Part shown: positions 8,803 through 15,672 of the stretch, one piece after another
Numbering within the stretch: position 1 is the first letter of the stretch
Layout of the letters: each line of letters opens with the position of its first letter
NCBI GenBank assembly: GCA_026706455.1
Contig: JAPOYS010000148.1
Location: 1-64,000, forward strand
DNA: 64,000 nt
Source: Chloroflexota bacterium
Lineage (GTDB): Bacteria; Chloroflexota; Anaerolineae; Aggregatilineales; Phototrophicaceae
Direction of reading: 5' to 3'
Notes under the pieces: model-generated
Seen by the model: the letters and a program-made list of their open reading frames with translations, nothing else
Told to the model about the DNA's origin: nothing
The model's database searches: none
Translations under genes and position numbers: made by a program

Positions 8803-9500
8803 ATGGCGGGGTTATCCGCATTGAGCACAGCCGACTCGCAGCGCCCGCCGGCGAAATCAGCCAGCAGCGCCAGCAAGTCCGCGAGCGCGCATTCTATATC
8901 GCGGGCGCCATCATCATGATGCGCTTCCACCGTGATCACGGCGTCGGTTGTGTTCTCGCCGGCGGCGCTGGTCGCGCTTTGACGCCAGCACCATCGCCTG
9001 GCGACAACCATTCGCTTCTCGTCAGAGAATATGACTTCGCCGGGGAGCGGATGGATAATGGCATCGCTGCCGAGTTCCATATACGCTTCGCTGCCATCCG
9101 AGTAATGCACCGTGATTGGCGCGGCTATTCGATTCGTGTCGAAGATGGCGACTGGAAGGCCGTAACGGATGCTGACCAGATTGCCGATATCGACGAGCGT
9201 ATTGATGCTGGGAATATCGCCCTTCTTCGTCAAGCGGCGGAGCAAAGCCTCGGCGGCGCTGCGATACTTGGTCGGCGAGACGCCAAATGCGCTGATGGCG
9301 CGACGCCAGGCGCTTAACGAGGGGAGCTCGCTCAGAGGCCTGGCGCCGATCCGCGCTTTGACCGCCGCCTGTTCCGCGTGATACTTGTCGCGCAGCGCTG
9401 CCGGCGCGGGACCGTTTTTCACGTCGCTCGCGACGATTACGCCCGCGACCAGGTTCGGATAGCTCTCTACGATTCGCGCGTCATACTGGAAACTCTTCAT
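8799..9500 (-). CDS. Stand-alone B3/B4 tRNA-binding-domain protein (COG3382-like)
   Basis: A 233-residue protein resembling the B3/4 module of the phenylalanyl-tRNA synthetase beta chain but free of any synthetase domain. Recognisable stretches are LPSLSAWRRAISAFGVSPTKYRSA, here cited as residues about 61-84, and PSINTLVDIGNLVSIRYGLPV at about 98-118. In the synthetase this fold is tied to editing of mischarged tRNA, but the function of free-standing copies is not settled. Translation is coupled to the MFS gene: its ATG at 9500 is separated by one base from that gene's TGA, and the last Gly-Gly codons there (GGA GGT) supply the ribosome binding site. Confidence 0.8.
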   Translation of the reverse strand: MKSFQYDARIVESYPNLVAGVIVASDVKNGPAPAALRDKYHAEQAAVKARIGARPLSELPSLSAWRRAISAFGVSPTKYRSAAEALLRRLTKKGDIPSINTLVDIGNLVSIRYGLPVAIFDTNRIAAPITVHYSDGSEAYMELGSDAIIHPLPGEVIFSDEKRMVVARRWCWRQSATSAAGENTTDAVITVEAHHDDGARDIECALADLLALLADFAGGRCESAVLNADNPAI

Positions 9501-9501
9501 A

Positions 9502-10800
9502 TCAACCTCCGGCGGCCAATTCGGGCGCGACAGACAGCGCCTTGCTCTCCCGCTTTTCGAGTGAATGCACGATCTGCGCCCAGATCATTAGGGGTATCAG
9601 GGAGGCCAGCGCCGATCCAAATACGATCACTTGTATGCTCTCGCTGCCAGCGGCGTCGATTAACAGGCCCACCACAAGGATGCCGATGCTGTGCGCCAGC
9701 TCGAATCCAGCGAAGTCGAGCGAGAATGCCCGCCCCAAGTATTCATCTGGCACTACCTGCTGGATCACAACCGAGCTGTATGTCCAATTCACGGAGCCAC
9801 CCATCGCGCGCACGGTGACAGCCAGGACTAGAATTTCGAGCGACGGTGACAGCCCCCAGAAAAGCCAACCGAGCGCGATCACGACGAAACCGACGACGAT
9901 CAGCCGCCGCAGCACGCGAACAGAATCGTCGCTAAAACGGTTGGTGATGAAGGGTCCGATAACAGCGCCGCAGCCAAATGCAGCCCACAGTATCGCCATC
10001 GAAACGACGCCGCCTTCGCCCAACACGAATACCTGCGTCCCGTAGATGATCAGCACAGTGTCGACGCTCGGGATGCTTATGCCCATCTTAACGAAGAGCG
10101 TGCCCGCCGCTTCCGGGTGTCGTATCAGGTAGCGGAGGCCGTCGCTGAAGGTGCGCTTGGACTTGTCCCTTGCCGTGCGCTCCGACCCCCCGATTTCAGA
10201 TCGCGGCTTGTCAGGAATGACGATGGTAACTACGAGCAGAGCCGAGACGACGAATGTCATTGCGTCAATCAGCAGCGCCGCCTGCGTCCCCAGCATCTCG
10301 GCCACCAAGCCGCCGGCAATCGCGCCGATGGCCAGCATCGCCGACCAGGTAACGCTGCTCAGCGTGTTGCCAATGACCAGTTGATGACGATAGAGAATGC
10401 TGGGCATAATCGCGTTGCGCGCCGGCTCGAAAATGGACGAAACCAGAAACTGGATGACGACAAAAACATATATCAGGGGCAAATATTCAGGACTTTGCGT
10501 GGCGAAGAGCAGGCCGAGAACAGCCAAGGCGCGTAAAATATCACTTGCGATTAGCAGCCGCTTTCGGTTAAATCGATCGGCCAGCACGCCGGCCAGCGGA
10601 CGCATGAGCAGCGGCGGGACCAGCCGAGCGATCAAGAATGCGCTGACGGCGACGCCTTGATAGCCGCTGCCCTCGGTATACGATACGATCAGCGCCGAGA
10701 TGACAATCGTGCTGAACCAATCGCCAAGCAGGCTGACTAGCTGCGCCGCCCACAGCTTGGCGAAGTCTCGGTTGCTGCTGATTAGCTTTATGTAGCCCAT
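9502..10800 (-). CDS. Major facilitator superfamily transporter
   Basis: A 432-residue carrier with about twelve transmembrane segments. It carries the MFS loop motif GVLADRFNRKRLL between segments 2 and 3 (near residue 72) and resembles the MFS_3/EntS-like exporter group. The start is ATG 10800, with no competing start close by. It forms a two-gene unit with the B3/4 protein and diverges from the fluoride channel gene. The substrate is unknown; drug or siderophore export is common in the group. Confidence 0.85.
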   Translation of the reverse strand: MGYIKLISSNRDFAKLWAAQLVSLLGDWFSTIVISALIVSYTEGSGYQGVAVSAFLIARLVPPLLMRPLAGVLADRFNRKRLLIASDILRALAVLGLLFATQSPEYLPLIYVFVVIQFLVSSIFEPARNAIMPSILYRHQLVIGNTLSSVTWSAMLAIGAIAGGLVAEMLGTQAALLIDAMTFVVSALLVVTIVIPDKPRSEIGGSERTARDKSKRTFSDGLRYLIRHPEAAGTLFVKMGISIPSVDTVLIIYGTQVFVLGEGGVVSMAILWAAFGCGAVIGPFITNRFSDDSVRVLRRLIVVGFVVIALGWLFWGLSPSLEILVLAVTVRAMGGSVNWTYSSVVIQQVVPDEYLGRAFSLDFAGFELAHSIGILVVGLLIDAAGSESIQVIVFGSALASLIPLMIWAQIVHSLEKRESKALSVAPELAAGG

Positions 10801-10957
10801 AGGTCGGTCCCGTTGCGAGAGCGTAGTTTACTGCACAAGCTGGGACGATGCACGGACAAAATGGACCGGCGACTGGCCTAACCAGTCCAGCGCCAGGCGC
10901 GCGAGTCGGCGGTCGGATGGATTCAATGAAGAGGAAATGGCAAAGCGAGGGCGGCCG

Positions 10958-11353
10958 ATGGACAAGCTAATCATTGTGGGCATTGGCGGATTCTTTGGCG
11001 CCAACGCGCGCTATGCGCTTACCATTTGGACCGATAACATTTTGGCGCCACGCTGGGGAAGTTTCCCTTACGGGACGCTCGTGGTCAATATAATCGGCTC
11101 CTTCGGTTTAGCCTTCTTCGGCGCTTGGTTCAGCGCCCGAACGGACCTGTCTCCCTACCTGCGCCTGCTGTTAGGCGCCGGCTTTTTCGGGGCATTCACG
11201 ACCTTTTCTACCTACGCCAATGAGAGTATTGCTATGCTGGAAAGCGGCGCGCGCGTTCTGCCATTGCTGAATCTGCTCTTGAACAATGGCTGCTGCTTTA
11301 TCGGCGTCGCCTTGGGGCTGATGCTGAGCCACAAGCTCTTCGGAGTCGCATAG
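10958..11353 (+). CDS. crcB: Fluoride channel FluC (CrcB)
   Basis: A 131-residue, four-helix membrane protein of the FluC/CrcB family, which exports fluoride passively as an antiparallel dimer. The sequence shows GGFFGANARYAL at the N-terminus, VNIIGSFGLAFF in helix 2 with the pore Asn, and GFFGAFTTFSTYANES carrying the Phe-box and sodium-site region. I use ATG 10958, with GAGG seven bases ahead; an ATG at 10937 has its GAGG only two bases away. No fluoride riboswitch is evident upstream. uppP follows after 45 bases on the same strand. Confidence 0.92.
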   Translation: MDKLIIVGIGGFFGANARYALTIWTDNILAPRWGSFPYGTLVVNIIGSFGLAFFGAWFSARTDLSPYLRLLLGAGFFGAFTTFSTYANESIAMLESGARVLPLLNLLLNNGCCFIGVALGLMLSHKLFGVA

Positions 11354-11398
11354 ATGATTACGCAGTTCCTTTCAGCGGATCAAGCGCGGTGACAGGCC

Positions 11399-12223
11399 AT
11401 GATTGAAGACCTGGCGAAAGTTGCGATTCTCTCGCTGATCGAAGGCGTCACCGAGTTTCTGCCTGTTTCATCCACCGGGCATCTGATCGTTGGCGCGGCG
11501 CTGCTCAATTTTGACGCGATGGTGCCGCCAATCTTCGAGATCTTTATTCAGATTGGCGCGGTTGCGGCCGTCCTCGTCCACTACCGGCATCTGCTGACCG
11601 GGCAAGCGTCGCAACTGCGTCATTCGCCGGAGACGCGCCGCTTCTGGCTGATGATCGCGCTGGCTTGCGCGCCAGTCGCCCTGCTTGGCATTGTCTTTCA
11701 AAGCGAGGTTGAGGCGCTGTTTTTCTCGGCGCGCGTTGTGGCTGGGTCGCTGATCCTGGGTGGCATTGCCATCCTGATCGTCGAGCGATTGCCTAGATTG
11801 CAGCCCGGCGTGACCGAAGAGGCAACGGACATGCAGAACGTGACCTTAGGGCAGGCCGCCCTGGTCGGTTTGGTGCAAGCGCTCGCCCTGATTCCGGGCA
11901 TGTCGCGCTCGGGCTGCTCAATTGTGGGCGGCATGTTGGCCGGTTTGGATCGCCGCGCGGCCACCGAGTTTTCCTTTTTTCTGGCATTGCCGCTGCTTGG
12001 CGGCGCAACGCTGTATAAATTTGTGACGACCGTGGATGAACTTGGGTCTGAACAATTGCTGCTGCTCCTGCTGGGCGCGGCGTTGTCCGCAGTCTTTGCC
12101 TGGCTGGCAATCGACTGGCTCCTGAATTTCATCTCGCGGCATAGCTTCGCCGCCTTCGGTTATTATCGGATCGCGGCCGGCGTCCTTATTCTGGCGGCCG
12201 CCTCGTCGGGCATCATTTCCTGA
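11399..12223 (+). CDS. uppP: Undecaprenyl-diphosphatase UppP (BacA)
   Basis: A 274-residue membrane phosphatase that dephosphorylates undecaprenyl diphosphate, recycling the lipid carrier for peptidoglycan and other wall polymers. Both signature regions are intact: EGVTEFLPVSSTGHLIV near residue 15, with the catalytic Glu pair, and PGMSRSGCSIVGGMLAG near residue 165. Length is typical. It lies 45 bases after crcB and may be co-transcribed with it. It is functionally linked to the mre/PBP2 cluster further right, though not physically joined. Confidence 0.95.
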   Translation: MIEDLAKVAILSLIEGVTEFLPVSSTGHLIVGAALLNFDAMVPPIFEIFIQIGAVAAVLVHYRHLLTGQASQLRHSPETRRFWLMIALACAPVALLGIVFQSEVEALFFSARVVAGSLILGGIAILIVERLPRLQPGVTEEATDMQNVTLGQAALVGLVQALALIPGMSRSGCSIVGGMLAGLDRRAATEFSFFLALPLLGGATLYKFVTTVDELGSEQLLLLLLGAALSAVFAWLAIDWLLNFISRHSFAAFGYYRIAAGVLILAAASSGIIS

Positions 12224-12295
12224 CTGCCAGAGCTTCCGTCGGCCGCCAAAGCAACCTGCCGCCTGCGGACTTCGCAAAGCCTGTCGCAATCTCGT

Positions 12296-12324
12296 TTGTC
12301 CATTATTTCTACTCTGCCTATAAT
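12296..12324 (+). promoter_or_regulatory. Promoter for the LysM lipoprotein gene
   Basis: A -35 TTGTCC (12296-12301), a 17-base spacer and a perfect -10 TATAAT (12319-12324). Transcription would begin near 12331, giving a leader of about 138 bases before the chosen start at 12469. The rest of 12224-12468 shows no other feature. Confidence 0.65.
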
Positions 12325-12468
12325 GGATGATGCATGCGGCAGCGCGTCCAACTTGGACTCTTAGCGCATGGTTTTGCGGACGGGTGGCGCTGGCTCGTTC
12401 TCGGATTGCGGAAGATGACCCGCCATGATGCTGAAACCTACAGCCTTGGGCGAGGGAGATGCCGACTG

Positions 12469-13350
12469 ATGTTGAAGCGTCAACAAGGATATCGGTTACT
12501 GGCGATCTTTGCCGCGCTGACAATTTCACTCACCGCCTGTTTCCGTGAAACATCCGAAGAGATTCAGCAGCAGCCCGTTGCGCGCCAGCTCGCTTCGCCA
12601 ACCGTGGTTGTCGAGGAAGAGCCGACTGCGTTGCCGCCAACCGCGACTGAGACGCCGGCGCCAACCGAGCAGGAAGCCGACGAATTTGCCTTGACGGCCA
12701 CCGCACTGATCGCCTTGCAGACGCAGCCCGCTGGCGGCTCGTTGACCACGAGCGGCGGAGCGGGGGAAGATGACGCGGCTGTCACTGGCCTGCAAGCGAC
12801 CGCGATTCCGCAAATTCGCGCGACGATTCCGCCAGGCGAAGATTGCGTGCATGAAATCCGCGCGGGCGATACCCTGTATCAGCTGTCGCTGGCCTACGGC
12901 GTGACGGTGGACGCAATAGCCAAGGCGAGCGCGATTGCCAACCCGGATCGCATCGCCATCGGGCAACAGGTCGTCATCCCCAAATGCGGCACGACGGGCT
13001 TCATCCCGCCGCCCACATCCATACCGCCGCCGACCGTCGACCCGGCGACCATCCCGCCGACAAGCGCGCCAGCTGTTGTAGAAATCGCAAGCGTCGAAGA
13101 CACCAGAAACACCTTGATTGAGCAGGCGCAAGCCTCCTTGCTCGATAACGCACAAACGGTGGGCGATGCCGAATTCAGCATCCAAGCCGCCGCCCAAGCC
13201 ACGCCCGCTGGAACCTATACTGTGCAGCAGAATGATACGCTCTTTGGCATCGCTGTCAGCTTGGGCACGACGATCGAGGTATTGGCGGCGCTCAACGATA
13301 TCACCGATGTGGACAACCTGACCGCCGGCGCCGTCTTACAGACCCCTTAG
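12469..13350 (+). CDS. Secreted lipoprotein with two LysM domains
   Basis: A 293-residue lipoprotein. A positive N-terminus (MLKRQQGYR) and hydrophobic stretch end in the lipobox LTAC, so Cys about 24 should be lipidated. A Thr/Pro/Glu-rich linker follows, then LysM 1 (CVHEIRAGDTLYQLSLAYG to VVIPKC, about residues 125-172), a second Pro/Thr linker, and LysM 2 (GTYTVQQNDTLFGIAVSLG) at the C-terminus. LysM modules bind peptidoglycan GlcNAc chains, so the protein probably anchors to the wall. ATG 12469 is chosen because it places the signal peptide first; an in-frame ATG at 12334 would bury it. Confidence 0.85.
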   Translation: MLKRQQGYRLLAIFAALTISLTACFRETSEEIQQQPVARQLASPTVVVEEEPTALPPTATETPAPTEQEADEFALTATALIALQTQPAGGSLTTSGGAGEDDAAVTGLQATAIPQIRATIPPGEDCVHEIRAGDTLYQLSLAYGVTVDAIAKASAIANPDRIAIGQQVVIPKCGTTGFIPPPTSIPPPTVDPATIPPTSAPAVVEIASVEDTRNTLIEQAQASLLDNAQTVGDAEFSIQAAAQATPAGTYTVQQNDTLFGIAVSLGTTIEVLAALNDITDVDNLTAGAVLQTP

Positions 13351-13472
13351 CCGTCGTTGATAGCGTCGTGGGCTGCGCTCAGCTCGTTTGGGCGACTAGC
13401 ATCCTGCGCTGTGAGCATTGCCGCGGGGAGTGGCGAAAATCGTGGCTATACAGCTATACACTTAGAAGCTGG
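13351..13472. other. Non-coding stretch before the repeat and rplS leader
   Basis: The gene-free interval 13351-13694 is 344 bases. This first third shows no open frame, tRNA or clear signal. The remainder holds the fold-back repeat (13473-13543) and the rplS promoter and leader (13606-13677). Confidence 0.6.
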
Positions 13473-13543
13473 TGTAGGGGCGATCTATTAGGTCGCCCGA
13501 ATCTCTTTGTGTAACGCGGGCGGAATGATATGCCGCCCCTACA
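13473..13543. repeat. Fold-back (nested inverted repeat) element, 71 bp
   Basis: Perfect ten-base terminal repeats TGTAGGGGCG (13473-13482) and CGCCCCTACA (13534-13543) enclose two perfect six-base hairpins: GGGCGA (13478-13483) with TCGCCC (13493-13498), and GGGCGG (13518-13523) with CCGCCC (13533-13538). The architecture matches the longer element at 2393-2533, and its right end matches 54-63. No protein is encoded. It is probably a small non-autonomous or REP-like repeat of this genome. Confidence 0.8.
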
Positions 13544-13605
13544 TTGTTGTTGCTCTCGAATAGCTCATTTCCACCGAATTAGCCACTCCCTTGCCGCGGG
13601 CGCCC

Positions 13606-13635
13606 TTGCGACACTCACTATTGCTGTGATACAAT
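13606..13635 (+). promoter_or_regulatory. Promoter of rplS
   Basis: A -35 TTGCGA (13606-13611), an 18-base spacer and a -10 TACAAT (13630-13635). It predicts a leader of about 50 bases before the rplS start at 13695. Confidence 0.65.
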
Positions 13636-13657
13636 GCGGCTCCCAGAATGAAAGCGA

Positions 13658-13677
13658 GCGCCTTCGGGCGTCTTTTT
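13658..13677 (+). promoter_or_regulatory. rplS leader hairpin with UUCG loop and U-tract (attenuator-like)
   Basis: GCGCC-TTCG-GGCGT forms a five-pair stem capped by a UUCG tetraloop (13658-13671), followed within two bases by five T (13673-13677). This is terminator architecture placed inside the leader, 17 bases before the rplS ATG. It could be a weak attenuator, or a block that ribosomal protein or anti-termination overrides. The stem is short, so its termination strength is uncertain. Confidence 0.5.
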
Positions 13678-13694
13678 GTGGAAGGAAAACAGCC

Positions 13695-14039
13695 ATGAGC
13701 CAGGAACTTATTCGGAGCCTGGTCGTCGACAATCACGAGCATCCCGAAATCGAATCAGGCGACACGGTCAAGGTTCATGTGCGGATTGTAGAAGGCGCGC
13801 GCGAACGCGTACAAGTGTTTCAGGGCCTTGTCATCAGGGCGCGGAAAGGCGGGAACGAAGCCAACTTCACCGTTCGCCGGATCGCCAGCCATGGTATCGG
13901 CGTCGAGCGGACCTTCCTGTTGCGCAGCCCGCGCGTGGAGAAGGTGGAGATTCTGCGGCGAGCGAAAGTGCGGCGCGCCCAATTGTATTATCTACGCGAT
14001 CGACGTGGCAAAGCCGCTCGTCTCAAAGAACGCCGCTAG
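13695..14039 (+). CDS. rplS: 50S ribosomal protein L19
   Basis: A 114-residue L19, a large-subunit protein at the 30S/50S interface. The family's [16 protein letters not shown] and [17 protein letters not shown] blocks and the basic tail [20 protein letters not shown] are present, and length is normal. The start at ATG 13695 follows GGAAGGAAAA. It has its own promoter and terminator, so it is transcribed alone; the usual neighbours trmD and rimM are not here. Confidence 0.97.
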   Translation: MSQELIRSLVVDNHEHPEIESGDTVKVHVRIVEGARERVQVFQGLVIRARKGGNEANFTVRRIASHGIGVERTFLLRSPRVEKVEILRRAKVRRAQLYYLRDRRGKAARLKERR

Positions 14040-14071
14040 TCAAGCCCAGAACTGGACAAGCTGCGCACGGG

Positions 14072-14094
14072 GCGCCTGAGAAGGCGCTCTTTTT
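14072..14094 (+). terminator. Intrinsic terminator of rplS
   Basis: A perfect six-pair stem GCGCCT (14072-14077) and AGGCGC (14082-14087) with a GAGA tetraloop is followed by TCTTTTT. It lies 33 bases after the rplS stop and before the end of the convergent AlbA-type gene. Confidence 0.85.
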
Positions 14095-14108
14095 CTGCTC
14101 CAGCGCGC

Positions 14109-15548
14109 TTACTCTCTCAGCACGTAGTAGGCGCCTTTATTGGCGCCAATCCTGGTCAGCACGCCTTTTTCTACGAGATCAACCAGATCCAGGCGCAGAG
14201 TCTCGGAGGATACAGTCTGTATCAAGCCCCGGTACTCGCGATTCGTGATCGAACCGGATTCACGTATGTACTGCAAGGCCCGCGCTTGCCGATGATTGGT
14301 ATCGCGCGACCACTCGGGCAGTTCAGGCTGTCTGCGTTCGTTATGCAGAGCGAGGGCGAAGCTATAGGGCCGGGCGTCGAATTGCGGCGGCGAATGCCCC
14401 GCCTGCTCCATGACCTCGATCATGCGGTCAATGCCAAGACCAAGTTCTTCAATGTAGCCCCAATGGAAGAGGCCGCCAACCAAGCGCGGATTGCGCGAGA
14501 AGTGTTCGTCCTTTATGTTCTCGACCGTGATGAAGCCGGGCAGTCCACCGGGCGAAATCACTTCCAGTCGGTCGGAGAACATGCGCACTTCAATGCGGCG
14601 CCCGCGCAGGCGGTAGTCGCGATGGCAGACCGCGTTGACCAGCGCCTCGCGCACGGCGAATTGCGGGTACTCGAATGTCTCCTCGCGTTCCAAGCCTTTG
14701 ACCACTGCGCTAATGGCCATCTCACTCCAGACCAGGTTCCAAGTGGATTCGATCAAGCGCGGGACGGGACCGGTCAATTCTTCGCGGCGTGAATAACCGG
14801 CCAATCCGCTTTCGCCGCGCGGCGTGGCGCCAACGAACTTCGCGAAGACGACGCCGCTCTGCGGCAGCCAGCGCTGAGGATACTCGCTGAAGAGCAAAAG
14901 CCCGCAGACGGTCGGTTTGCCCTCGGGCGTGATGGCGCCAATCTCCGCCAGCAGGCGGTTGACCTCGCCGCCGTAGGGGCGCTTGGTTCGCTCGGCGCGC
15001 TTTTCCAGGAACTCGTCGATCATCGCCCGGCTGAGGTCGTCGATGGTGGCGCCGGGTACCGCTTCCGTTTCGAAGTCGCCCGTGTTTTTCGCGCTGGCCA
15101 GCCGCTGGATTTCTTGCCCGCCCAAGGGTCGATTGACGGAACCGCTGCGAATGAGAACGCGGCCATCCGCCAGCGCATGCAATTCGGTGCTGCGCGGCAC
15201 TCGAATGGCGTAGACCGGGATTTTGTCCTGACCGTTTAAACCGTTGTCGCCGCCAAACGAATCATCGCCCGGGCTTGGATCGGACGGCTGCATGATGATT
15301 TGCTCGCAGTCTTCAATGACGACGGGCGGGCTGTATAGGTTGTCGGCGCAGGCGAGCGCTCGATCGATATCTTCGCTTGCGGGCCGCGTCGCCGCCGGCG
15401 CTCCATCAGCGTCAAGCCCAACGATGATGACGCCGCCTTCGGTATTGGCAAAAGCCACCATATGTTCGGCGATGAGATTTGCGTCGGCTGTCGGCGCAAA
15501 GGCGAGCCTTGGTCCCTCGCCGGAGACCGTAAGCGGAATATTTGACAT
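14109..15548 (-). CDS. AlbA_2/Schlafen-like domain protein with GHKL ATPase-like module and C-terminal winged helix (COG2865-like)
   Basis: A 479-residue protein of the group annotated as ATP-binding or RNA/DNA-binding transcriptional regulators. Residues about 20-130 form an AlbA_2 domain (FANTEGGVIIVGLDADG). About 180-400 match the HATPase_c_4 region, with ALVNAVCHRDYRLRGRRIEV, DRLEVISPGGLPG and WGYIEELGLGIDRM. The last 65 residues look like a winged helix (ALQYIRESGSITNREYRGL). The function is not established for the family. It diverges from a membrane protein gene over a 124-base gap holding a 14-base palindrome it might bind, which is inference. Confidence 0.8.
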   Translation of the reverse strand: MSNIPLTVSGEGPRLAFAPTADANLIAEHMVAFANTEGGVIIVGLDADGAPAATRPASEDIDRALACADNLYSPPVVIEDCEQIIMQPSDPSPGDDSFGGDNGLNGQDKIPVYAIRVPRSTELHALADGRVLIRSGSVNRPLGGQEIQRLASAKNTGDFETEAVPGATIDDLSRAMIDEFLEKRAERTKRPYGGEVNRLLAEIGAITPEGKPTVCGLLLFSEYPQRWLPQSGVVFAKFVGATPRGESGLAGYSRREELTGPVPRLIESTWNLVWSEMAISAVVKGLEREETFEYPQFAVREALVNAVCHRDYRLRGRRIEVRMFSDRLEVISPGGLPGFITVENIKDEHFSRNPRLVGGLFHWGYIEELGLGIDRMIEVMEQAGHSPPQFDARPYSFALALHNERRQPELPEWSRDTNHRQARALQYIRESGSITNREYRGLIQTVSSETLRLDLVDLVEKGVLTRIGANKGAYYVLRE

Positions 15549-15607
15549 CGGCGCTTAGTCGGATTAACTATCGCGAATGAATACAAGAATCGCACGATGA
15601 CACGACT

Positions 15608-15621
15608 ACAATTATAATTGT
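15608..15621. promoter_or_regulatory. 14-base palindrome over back-to-back -10 boxes (candidate operator)
   Basis: ACAATTATAATTGT is a perfect palindrome and contains TATAAT on both strands (15613-15618 plus, 15616-15611 minus). It sits centrally between divergent genes starting at 15548 (minus) and 15673 (plus). A regulator bound here would block both -10 elements. No strong -35 is evident on either side. Confidence 0.5.
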
Positions 15622-15672
15622 GATTCCGCGCCGCGGATTGCAAATTGGGTCAATTTTGAAAGTTCGGCGCAA

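Noticed and set aside
10801..10957. Fluoride riboswitch ahead of crcB
   Set aside because: The conserved GGTGATGG-type opening and CCGAAACTGCC-type core of the crcB motif are not found in this gap.
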